Assembly: GCA_026120185.1 (NCBI GenBank)
Contig: JANUWF010002273.1
Location: 2,649,001 to 2,713,000, forward strand
Origin: Voacanga thouarsii
Lineage: Eukaryota > Streptophyta > Magnoliopsida > Gentianales > Apocynaceae
DNA: 64,000 nt
Direction: 5' to 3'
The notes under the pieces are model-generated. The model saw nothing but the letters and a program-made list of their open reading frames with translations, was not told the DNA's origin and did not search any database. Below, piece after piece: positions 46,825-56,692 of the stretch (positions within the stretch are counted from its first letter, which is position 1; each line of letters begins with the position of its first letter). Made by a program: the position numbers and the translations under genes.

Positions 46825-47230
46825 ATGGGCACTCAATGCAATTGCGGGAAGATGGCTGTGATAAAGACTTCATGGACAAAAGCAAATCTAGGAAGAAGGT
46901 TTTATGGGTGTCAACAGGTTGAGGTTAGTTGTACAGTGTACTGACATGAAGTAATCCACTGATTCTATAGAAATCCTTTCTAATAAATGTTTGAATTTGT
47001 AGGACGGAGGGGGTTGCAATTTTTTTTCTTGGATCGATCCCCCAATTTGTCCGAGAGCGGCGTCTCTAATTAGAAAGATTGATGGATTAGAAGTTGAAAT
47101 CGATCGGTTGGAAACTGTAATTGAGGGTTTGAAGAATGAAAATGAAAGGGAAAAATCAAGGAGAAAAAAGTTTGCTTGGCTGTTTGTGATTTTTCTTTTG
47201 CTCTGGTGCGTCTCAAGCATGAAGAATTAG
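46825..47230 (+). CDS. Intact GRF-type zinc-finger protein with C-terminal membrane segment, carried by MULE-3
   Basis: Exon 1 is 46825-46917 and exon 2 is 47003-47230; the 85-bp intron has a CAG|GT donor and a TTTGTAG acceptor. The spliced frame gives 106 residues without a stop. Residues about 5-43 form a GRF zinc finger: CNCGKMAVIKTSW, then the name-giving NLGRRFYGC, then GGGCNFFSWID, with four zinc ligands in place. A coiled coil follows (IDGLEVEIDRLETVIEGLKN), then a basic patch and a membrane segment (AWLFVIFLLLWCVSS) to the end. Plant genomes contain many small GRF plus coiled-coil plus membrane-tail proteins of unknown role; GRF fingers in other proteins bind single-stranded nucleic acid. 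The gene begins about 340 bp inside the left end, convergent with the transposase. Its intactness beside a dead transposase is notable. Splice sites were placed by eye. Confidence 0.85.
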
Positions 47231-48574
47231 AATATTTCTAAAGGAATTTTTTTTTCCCATCCTTAGTAACCATCCCAAGGAGGATTAGTTACTACATGTA
47301 TTTGGTCAGTGTTTAGTGAAAGAAAAATGTTGTAATCAAAAGCCTCTAATTTTCTTACTTAATTTCAGAGGCAAATATGATGCATATTATCTATGGTGGT
47401 GTTTCAATACAATGTTGCTAAATGAGGATTAGCTACTGCATGGTGCGTTGGTTATTAGAATGATTGAGTTTCTTCAAGGGAGTGAAGTTCCAGTTGGCTT
47501 TTGTAGAACAAGGCTGATTCATTTTAAGAACTTTGTTCTAATAGCTGTGATGAGGCACAAAAAAAGGCTCCATCGTGAAGGTTGAGGTTCTGTTGACTGA
47601 GAATTCTATTTGTTCATTGCTTCTTGGAGAATTTGCCTTGAACATGCAGTCTACTTTAACTTGTACACCTGGATCCTGGATGGTAAGAAGGAAAAGGAGG
47701 AAGATGACAAAGGCAAGGGAGAAAAAGGGGAGAAGCATAAAATTGAACAAAAAAGTGAGTTGAAAACAGAACACAAGGAGGAGGAAAAGGAAAACGAGTC
47801 TGCAGAAGAATCTGATGAGGGAGAGACTGATGTCAAGAAGAAGAAAGACAAAGGATACATGCTTTTGCTTCATCTTGCAGCTCAAACTTTATGCATGTAT
47901 ATGTACTTATATATGTTCTGGTGATAAATAAATAAGGGAGACTTTCAGTTTCCATACTTGTTCACTGGCTTCTTTTGCATTGTCTTGATTGTACTTGCTG
48001 TTTTATTTGGTTCAAACTGATCTGGTTAAGATTGTAAAATTCTGGTTAAGACTTGGAAGAACAAAATTCTGGTTAAGACTTGGAAGAACAGAGTAATTAT
48101 GAACATATATTTCAGTTGGCATTCTCCATACTTCTTCACTGAAGTTTGTCTGGAAACCATAGCATTGATTTAGATTCGAGAATTTTTAATCACTTAGGCA
48201 GTTATGAACTATGAAGGTGGTAGAACTCAAGAATTGCTGCAGGGATAGCTTGTGCTTTCCCATTTTTCCAGGAAGGAGAAAAAAAAAACAAAGTTTAAAA
48301 AGTTACAGAAGAATCCAAAGAAGACAAAGTATAACCTGCTAAATCATGTGCAGTAAATCAACATAACTGGAAATCTGATATATGAATGAGATCACTCCAA
48401 GCAATAGGTAAGAACTATTTGACTATAACACTGATCAGAAATAAAGAGGAAATACCAAAGGAAACTAAATGATCAAATATGGATCTCAAATCCTTTCACA
48501 GGGGCATAATCAGAGGGGCATCATCACTTCAACTATAACAAGAAAAGCACACTTCTGATCAGTGCAACTTTTTC

Positions 48575-49075
48575 CCTGCAACTCAACCACATTTCAACCA
48601 TCACTTCAACTCAACCATCACCCCAACTCAATCACATTTCACACCTCAAAATAACCTGCTAAATCATGTAGCAATCCAATACTCCATATAAGTTCTGCAA
48701 AATTTTGGGCAGAATGTTTATGTGCAGCAAAACAACATAACTGGAAATCTGGTATAACAACATAACTGGAAACTGATCATCCATCACTTCAACTCAACCA
48801 CATTTCAACTCGACATAACACAACCACATTTCAACCATAACAAAATTTTCCCTACAACTCAACCACATTTCAACCACTGCAAAACAACATAACAAAATTT
48901 TCCCTGCAACTCAACCACATTTCAACCATCACTTCAACTCAACCATCACTCCAACTCAACCACATTTCACACCTCAAAATCACAGGGCCAAGACTCAAAA
49001 TGCAAGAAAAGCAAGAATCTAGAAACTGATCAACCATCACTTCAACTTAACCACATTTCACACCTCAAAATCAAG
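48575..49075. repeat. Degenerate repeat of AACTCAACCA / CATTTCAACCATCA
   Basis: CTTCAACTCAACCATCAC and ACTCAACCACATTTCA recur many times in varying order between about 48575 and 49075, with larger blocks (CAAAACAACATAAC; AAATCATG) also repeated. It lies downstream of both convergent MULE-3 genes, as the minisatellites do in MULE-1. Confidence 0.8.
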
Positions 49076-49091
49076 AAAAGCAAGAATTGAG

Positions 49092-49195
49092 GAAGTGGTT
49101 TAAACATAACTGCAAAGTTGCCATTTAAACAAAAAGAAGTGGTTTAAACATAACTACAAAGTTGCCATTTAAACAAAAAGAAGTGGTTTCTACAC
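49092..49195. repeat. Tandem repeat, 44-bp unit
   Basis: GAAGTGGTTTAAACATAACT followed by a CAAAGTTGCCATTTAAAC block starts at 49092 and 49136, with a partial third copy at about 49180. Confidence 0.9.
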
Positions 49196-49243
49196 CACAA
49201 ATATCAAACACAATTTGCCATTTAAACATATTCTCAATTTTAT

Positions 49244-52200
49244 CTACAATCTCCACATCTTCTTTTTTATTACATTATTCTTGTTTGTCCTTCCTTTAAC
49301 TTCCTTGGTAGTCAATCCTACCAGTGGCACACTTCTTGTTGGTTGTGAATTTGCCCTTGGCTCAAAATTAGATTCCTGGATTAACCATCCAAGTATTAGT
49401 TTAAAATTACAAGAATAATGATAATACAACAACTAAAAAAATAGGGACAGATTACTTACTTTATCATTAGTTGGGCAACTGCCTATATTTGGTTGAGAGG
49501 AGAAAAACTGCTTTGATGGGGCAAACTGAGTAGTAGAGTCACTTCCAACAAGATTCTCAATATCTGCTATCATTTCCAACAAGTTGTCCTTGGACTCTCG
49601 AATCTCCGCATTCATTGTCAACATGTGCTGATATTTCTTCAGACATTAGCCCGAAAATAAAAAATAGATCAAATAAAGTAAATTATAGTACAATCTACTT
49701 GAAGTGCATAACAATTTATACATTATGCTTACTTTTTTGGCTTGTTCGAGCATCCCCTTTTATTATGGCCTCGATTTCCCACATATTGTGCATCTAATAA
49801 TTGATCCTTTCTTGGAAATTTTTTTACCCCGCTTGCTTATTGGCTCATCTAGTTCTTTTTTCCCGAGTTTTTTTGGTCTTCCAGCCCTCTTAACTATCTC
49901 GGTGGCAACAGCTTGTTCCATTGAAGAACTTGGCCAACAATCTTTCCCATTCATTGGATTCAAAGTGTGATCATAACAAGCCAAATATGTTTGTTTATGG
50001 TAACAAAGATCCACAAAGTCCATAGGATTCAGCCTAAAAGTCATTATAGCCGCAACGGCATGCTTGCATGGAATTCCATTCAAATCCCATCTCCTACAAG
50101 TGCAGCTTTTTGTACTCAAATCTACTACCCTTCGCTCACCATGCATCCCCTCAACCTCAAATTTATTTGGCCCCGCACATCTTGTTATAAAAGACCCTGA
50201 CTCCTTTTTGGTTTCTTCAATTTTTTTAAATATTTTAGGACATACATCTCCTTCATATTTCATCATTCTATATCTCAAAATGCATATTCTTTCCATAATC
50301 CATTGACGAATCTCTTCAAGCATAGAAATGATGCATTTATTTCTTGAAGGAAGTATTGCACTATTGAAAGATTCACATAAATTGTTCAAGAGTATATCAC
50401 ATTTTGGCCAGATATCAAAAAATGCCCTTGACCAATGGTGGGGATCCTTCGTTGAAATCCACTCAAATGCAGACCTTGTTAATTACTTCCATCTCCTTAA
50501 GTGCAGCTTCAAACTCATTTTCTCGTGTGGCACTTGCTCGCCTTCCATAGCAATTCCTTCAATGCTAGTCCCTTGTGGTTCGTTTTAAAATTATTGTACA
50601 TATGTCGTACACAAAAGCGATGCTTTGAGTTAGGAAATAGTTGGCCTATTGCCTCAAGAAGGCCCTTTTTTTTTATCACTCATAAATGTCCAACTAAAGT
50701 CATTCACCATATTCAAATCAGTTTGGAGAATCTCAAGAAACCACTTCCATGTCTTATACCTCTCATTCTCTACAATTCCATAAGCAATTGGGTACATGCA
50801 ATTGTTAGCATCAATTCCCACAAGCAGATAAGAGAATGCCTCCATATGAGGACTTCAAGTGACACCCATCTAATCCAACTAAAGTCCTACAACCAGCTAA
50901 GAAACCCTTCTTTGTAGCATCCCAACGAGATATAAATTCTTCTAAATCTATATTGTCCAACCAGTTCTCCGGATTTAATCCTTTTGGCTTTGACTTTGAT
51001 AGTCGTTCCAGGATTTGATCTCCTCATCTCTTCACAGTACCTCCATAACAAGTTATATTGTTCCACTTCTGTCCCATCTATCAACTCTAGAGCTTTCTTC
51101 TTAGCTCTTGCAATCGAGCTTTTACTTAGCTTCAACCAACGCTCGCACTCAATGTCTTTTTGCAAGGACTTTATAGGATAACTGGGATTATTCTTAATCC
51201 TTTGACAATATTCACGAGCAATCCATTTTGAAGTTGCAGCATTTACATGGAAGGTCCTACCACATTGATGATCCGAAATGTATGTTTTAACCATCATTGT
51301 TGGATCTTGTTTGTCTACTCGCTTGCATATATCATCCACCGACACCCTTCCTCCGGACATGTAACACGGACCTTTTTGGAGTCATTCTGGTGGAATTTGG
51401 TTGCCCTCCCTTCTTTAATGGCTTGTGATCTCACAAAGCATTTCTAAAGACAACTGAATTTGCAAACCTCATCCCAATACAAAATTGTGGATTATCATAA
51501 CCATGTTTGACATTGAACACCGGTCCAAGTTTTTTGCAACTCTTATGACCTTCTTTTGATGTGTTTTCTTCATCCTCGTAGCTTTCATTACTATCTAAAC
51601 CTTCGGGATCGGTTTCAATATATCCCTCATCTAGCTCTTTATGTGCTTCAAATGCTATTGTCCCTTCCAATAAATGTGTAGAAGCTTGTGAAGTGAGGCC
51701 GCTTTTTGCAGCTTCAGCTAACTTTCTTTTTTGTTTCATATAAATCCCCTCATCTAAAATCAAATTTGTGTCAACAAGCTCATCGTCATCAAGCATACTC
51801 GTAATCACTATCTTCAAAACTTTCACAATTGGAATCATCTCCTTGTGATCGGCTAGAATCGAAGCAACTTTTCTCATCAATTTCAATATCAAATAAATCA
51901 CTATTGCTACTACCTCGCCAAATTTGGTGTACTTGTCTCGCTTCGCCCATTTCTCTTTCTCTTGATTTCCTCCTAAACCATTACCTTCAAAATCAGTTAT
52001 ATCCCTCATACCCCTATCAAACACATCCTTATGATCAACCCAAATTTCAACCACTTTATCCTTCGCAAGATATTTATCTAAGTTCATCGCTATCTCATCG
52101 TAAAGAATGAATTGAAAGAAGCTACCATCATGATAGTAGTATCCACAAGAACCAAGTAATCCCTAATTCTTTCACCATTGAGTCTAATTCACATAAAGAC

Positions 52201-52723
52201 ATACAGTCAGAAGTGCAAAAATCAAAATAATTCAGGCATCCATCCTTGTAAAATGTTGTGTTCTTGCCAATTTCCATAAATTTGCCACTGTGATGCATTA
52301 AAATGGTATAGCAATCTAAACAACCTTCAATTTCACCTACACAAAATAATGAAATTACACATTCTACTTAGGCTATAGTTGAAGATAAGTGTCTGCTAAA
52401 ACATATGTTCAGTGAATGCTCGCAAGCCCAAAGTCAGAAATCAGAATAAGTAATTATCTAGCCAGCAGTAATGAACCACAGTAATGTGTTTTGACAATGA
52501 ACAATAGTATTGTGTTTAAGCAATAAACAAAGCTATGAACCACAGTTTAAGAAATCAGAATAAGTGTTTAAGCAATGAACCACAGTAATGTGTTTATAAA
52601 ATAATGCCATAAACATAGCTAAATTATGTTAAAATTTTCATTTAGAAAACTAAAACATATACCATATGGAGGAGCCCTTGTTCTGGATTCCAACTCTTCT
52701 ACTTTCCTCAGCACCCACGACAT
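49244..52723 (-). pseudogene. MuDR-type MULE transposase of MULE-3, broken
   Basis: Exon 1 (52723-52663, MSWVLRKVEELESRTRAPPY) splices in frame to an exon from 52336 with LMHHSGKFMEIGKN and YKDGCLNYFDFCTSD, the N-terminal PB1-like region of these transposases. A frameshift near 52140 follows, then an acidic linker, the MudrA DNA-binding region (FCIGMRFANSVVFRNAL near 51440), an intact stretch 51360-50887 (ARAKKKALELIDG; RSNPGTTIKV), the core with LVGIDANNCMYPIAYGIVE and FMSDKKKG near 50650-50830, and a SWIM finger CTCRRWDLNGIPCKH near 50085. An AT-hook-like RAGRPKK and a zinc knuckle broken by a frameshift (CTICGKS...GHNKRGC) near 49780 precede C-terminal exons ending at 49244. About four lesions are visible, fewer than in the other two MULE transposases. 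Confidence 0.87.
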
Positions 52724-53072
52724 TGTTGTACTCGTGTTTGAGGCACCCGAACGACCAACAAGATTGGGCCTTTCGTAGCTTAGAATCTTAGGGTACTAAT
52801 CGGGCACAAGGGCAAGAGAGAAGAAGATTTGGCTTCCTCGCTACTAATTTTCCTACTAAGGTCTGCCCTTTAGAGGTCTGCTTCTCTAGATTTCCAACGA
52901 ACCTTGCCCTTCAGAGGTCTGCTTCTTTAGCTTTCTCGAGCTCTGCTAATGAGCAGCAACGGCCGACAAATTTCAAGATGACAACTGAGTCGCACGGCGT
53001 TGTGTTTTTGGGCGCCAAATGTAAGTTTACCAAATTGTCCTTATTGGGAGTCACCTGAGAAGTTTGCCTTCA

Positions 53073-53209
53073 GTTGACTAACAGTCAGACCCAGCTGGAT
53101 GGCAAATTGGGAAACGATAGAAATTGAGATGTCAATTAGAGTCAAAATTAAGTTTGGATGGCAATGTGTGATTTGGGCCAAACTTTGGATGGCAAAATGA
53201 TTTTTTCCC
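53073..53209 (-). repeat. MULE-3 right terminal inverted repeat
   Basis: Near-identical inverted copy of 46484-46620. A CGGCCGTTGC block further inside (52959-52968) also has a left counterpart (46718-46727), so weaker similarity extends to about 250 bp. Confidence 0.93.
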
Positions 53210-53218
53210 TAAGATATA
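53210..53218 (+). other. Right target-site duplication of MULE-3
   Basis: TAAGATATA, identical to 46475-46483. Confidence 0.95.
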
Positions 53219-53439
53219 TTATACCAACCTCCAAACTACATATATTCACAAAAATCCCCAAAGCTATTATAATATTATAATAATCATTATCATAATGGGA
53301 ATTATTATAAAAGCTTTAATTCCGATTAAATATATAATTGGTTGGAAATAATTTAGTTAAAATCATTCAAAATATACATGTTTAGGGGCACAATAAATAT
53401 GCTTCTAACTATTTGGGCCATTTTGTAATTTGAGAAACG
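53219..53439 (+). promoter_or_regulatory. Proximal promoter region of the SR gene
   Basis: The A+T-rich region between MULE-3 and the first exon includes TGGGCC at 53414-53419, a site-II-type element common in promoters of plant housekeeping and RNA-processing genes. No convincing TATA box at the right distance was identified. The transcription start is an estimate. Confidence 0.45.
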
Positions 53440-53633
53440 CAAAGAAGCCAACTTGAAATTTTGGATATTTAGCAAAACCAGTTTCAAAATCCTTTTTATA
53501 ATAGCTATTTTCCAAACCCTCCTTCGTCTCAAAACCCGCCGACGATTCCTTCGTTTCTACTTCCCCAAAGTTGTTTCCCTTTCGTTTGATTTGGGTTCTT
53601 TGCTGGTTGCCTCATCAGATTTGCAGCAGAAAG
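53440..53633 (+). other. 5' untranslated exon of the RSZ22-like gene
   Basis: The C/T-rich leader ends TTGCAGCAGAAAG|GTACG, a good donor, and the next acceptor TTTTTGTCAG ends at 54285, two bases before the start codon. A 63-codon frame here is leader sequence. The start of the exon is estimated. Confidence 0.6.
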
Positions 53634-54287
53634 GTACGAAGTAAAGCTGTTTTCATGCTCTTATTGAATCAAACAGTGAGACGGTCAGTTAGGGTTAAGG
53701 GTTTTCAAATGTGATTTCAAATTGAGTACGAATTCATATGTTTAGCCATGCCAAAATTTGTTTTTGGGCTAGTTATATGCAGCCACGCTTTTAATAGTTT
53801 TTAATGCTTGTACTTCATGGAAGATTATACTCTTGGGTTTCTTGATTTAGCTTCGTTATTCAGGTTAATTTATGCTAAATTTTGTGGAACTTTACTGTGT
53901 TAAGATGAAATAAGTGAGGAATGGTGACTTTTGATGATAGGTTTTCTTTATACCTTGAAAGCGGAAAACTTCATGAGTTTCAAGGGTAGAAAACGTTGAT
54001 TTTGTAGCTGTACACCGGCTATGTAAAAACAAAAAGGCTACTTGGTGAAGAACTTAGCTATAACTTTGAGGTTGGAATACAGCCATGCTTTCGAGTTTTG
54101 TTCTGACATTTCTGTTTCGATTGTAAATGTCATACATATGTATATGCTGGTGTTATAGTTTGTTATTCATTTCACTGTCAAGAGGCACACAAATGTTTTG
54201 CTTACACCCGCAGGATTTAGGGGTTGACAATGTGGCATTATAAAACTGATATTCATTTGATGGGTTTCGATAGGCTTTTTGTCAGAG

Positions 54288-56692
54288 ATGTCGAGAGTCT
54301 ATGTTGGGAATTTGGATCCTCGAGTCACTGAACGAGAACTTGAAGATGAATTCCGTGTCTTTGGAGTTATAAGAAGGTAGAGAAAAGGGTACTTTTGTAC
54401 TTCTTTTACGACATTGTTTCCACATAGGGGTGTAAAACAGTTTTTGCTCTGTATTATCTCTAAAAATTTTTCATTGCTTTTCTGTTTTGAACTTTATGCA
54501 GTGTTTGGGTTGCAAGAAGGCCCCCTGGCTATGCTTTTATAGATTTTGATGACCGAAGAGATGCACAAGATGCAATTCGTGAACTAGATGGTATGCTCCA
54601 ACCGGTGGAAATAGTATCATTTCGTCTTTTCTTCTTTAAGAAGACATCAGAGATATATGTTTTTTCAATTCTATCTTCCATATTGAGTCTTGGTTTGTTG
54701 CTTAGAGCAAATTAATATTGTATGCATTGCACTGTCAATGAAACTTTTTGAAAGTATTGTGTCCTGACTCCTGATTGTTTTTGGAATAGGTAAAAATGGT
54801 TGGAGAGTAGAACTTTCTCACAATTCCAGAGGGGGAGGAGGTCGAGGTCGCTCTGGCGGTTCTGATCTGAAGTGCTACGAGTGTGGTGAGCCTGGTCATT
54901 TTGCCCGTGAGTGTCGGTTGCGTGCAGGCTCGGGAAGACGTCGCAGTCGCAGTCCTCCCAGATTCCGCAGGAGCCCGAGTTATGGGCGAAGGTTAAGAAG
55001 CTGATACTAATTCTGTTATCTGAATTCTTAAGAATTAATTAAACATGAGTAAAAATGCCTTCCTAGTTTCATTTTATATGGTGGATGTATGGGATCTGGT
55101 TGTAAAGTTGTCCATTCTATTACATTCAAGCAGTTTGGTTGGGAAGTAAATATGGCAGCATTCTTGGAAAATCTGGAAAAATAGGTACATACTTTACAGT
55201 TGCAAGACATGGATAGGAATTTCTTTTGTAAGTGTACAAATGCATCATTGATCAAAATTTTTTCAGATGCATGCTGTGGTATATAGAAGTATGGGAATGT
55301 CTTCCGTAATTATAGTGCCTGAATAAAAATCATTATAAGTACCAAAAAAAATCGTAATAGTGGAACTTTATACTACTCCATATTATCACATATGACATCT
55401 TTAGTATTTGACTAGGATAGTCCTAGGCAGTTTCATGTGTATCTCTCTCTCTCTCTTTCTCTCTCGCGTGCGCTCACACACACACACACACACACAAATC
55501 TGTTATTAGCTTTATGCAATTAAGTAGTTTAATTGGTGCAGGGTTATAATATTTCATCAACTTTATCATTTTTCAAGAAATAGAAACTATCTAACAACAT
55601 TTAATTATATCAACAGAATTCTGTTATGTAATGAGATACTACTAATACATTAATTGTCAGAAGTAATTTTACAATGATTGATAACTAATGATGCTGCATT
55701 TAATCATATTTAACAGTTTAACTATATGGCCAGATCTGCATTTGATCATTGTGGAGTTTATGTAATTGTGAAGTAGTACATTCTACAGCTATTACTTTAT
55801 CATAGTTTTATTATAGATTAGAGCACATTACATGTTGATAAGTCAATTTTCATTAATAAACTTAACATGTCTTTTATACTACTATTAATAGTTTTACATT
55901 AAATAGACATTCTTCCTCATTTATGATTTTCTATTGGTTACTTATGTATAGGCTAGTAATTACCATTTGAAATAAAGAACTTCCCTTGGAAGGATTAGGA
56001 AAATATGTAGTGTCATTTTTGTAATGTAAGATGAATTGGTGGCTTTTCTATGAAACAGGATTAGTATTTGGTCAGGACAGGTTAAAAATTGGGAAATGCC
56101 TTACAAGGGCTTCTTAAGATAGAATTTCTAAAATAGATTTCATATCTTGTCTTTAGGCCTTGTAGGTTATCAAAATCTGAAGCAGCCTTCCAAAACCTTA
56201 GAAGATGCATATATGTCTGATACCATTGACTTGTGTAACAGGAGTTACAGTCCCCGTGGAAGATCCCCTCGTCGTCGTAGTTTGTCTCCTCGAGGCCGAA
56301 GCTTTAGCAGGTCACCTTATCGCGGACGAGATGAGGTTCCTTATGCCAACGGGTTAAGTCCTTTCCATTGTTCAGAGATCTTCTGTCGTCTTACATCACA
56401 TTGAATTCCTTTGATTTTGGTGCTTCTAATTTTGTTCTATATTTGGGCCAATATGTGACATGTATGGATGGTGCAGGGTAAGTGAAAAAGTAGTTCTCTG
56501 TAGGATTTTGTAACATGAATTCCTTTCATGATATAGCGTGCATTTGTTAAAAAGGGCAATGGATATTCTTTATTATGTAATTGAGATAGTTCTGATGATA
56601 TTTCAAATTGCTTCTTCTTTATTTTAACTTCACTTTTCCTTGTTTCATTGAGCAGAAATGGTCTTAGGGAGCGTCGCCGCAGCAGGAGCTGA
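54288..56692 (+). CDS. RSZ22: RSZ22-like SR splicing factor (RRM, one zinc knuckle, RS domain)
   Basis: Coding exons: 54288-54376, 54502-54590, 54790-54991, 56242-56352 and 56656-56692, all with GT-AG introns and matching phases, giving 175 residues without a stop. The ATG ([20 protein letters not shown]) lies two bases after a splice acceptor. Residues about 1-70 form an RRM, with VYVGNL (RNP2) and [11 protein letters not shown] (RNP1). A Gly/Arg linker follows, then a CCHC knuckle [14 protein letters not shown] at about residues 100-113, and an Arg/Ser tail ([32 protein letters not shown]) ending RRRSRS. This is the plant RSZ subfamily, related to human SRSF7. It acts in the nucleus in splice-site choice. 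Intron 3 of the coding set (54992-56241) is 1,250 bp and is the likely place for alternative splicing, common in this family. The symbol is by subfamily; the exact orthologue (RSZ21/22/22a) cannot be settled. Confidence 0.95.
55440..55497. repeat. (CT)n and (CA)n tracts in the long SR-gene intron
   Basis: A CT-rich run from about 55442 to 55465 is followed by GCGTGCGCTCA and a (CA)n run to about 55496. Confidence 0.9.

Larger units (their letters stand above)
47231..49243 (+). other. Region between the two MULE-3 genes
   Basis: An open frame at 47610-47924 encodes a Glu/Lys-rich protein (KKEKEEDDKGKGEKGEK and more) ending in a hydrophobic tail. It has no recognised family, and its 5' neighbourhood has stops; it may be a captured exon. 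Further right are the AACTCAACCACATTTCA-type repeats and a 44-bp tandem repeat listed separately. Confidence 0.35.
46484..53209 (-). mobile_element. MULE-3: Mutator-like element with GRF-zinc-finger gene and MuDR-type transposase
   Basis: The terminal repeats start GGGGAAAATTCACTTTGCC on the left and, inverted, GGGAAAAAATCATTTTGCC on the right, and stay almost identical for about 137 bp (I count about six differences), with weaker similarity beyond. A perfect 9-bp duplication flanks the element. Two genes converge from the ends: an intact GRF gene on the plus strand and a broken transposase on the minus strand. This is the MuDR layout. The clean duplication and similar repeats indicate a fairly young insertion compared with MULE-1 and MULE-2. 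Confidence 0.95.

Noticed and set aside
53453..53644. 63-codon open frame upstream of the SR gene
   Set aside because: It coincides with the 5' untranslated exon and runs through its splice donor.
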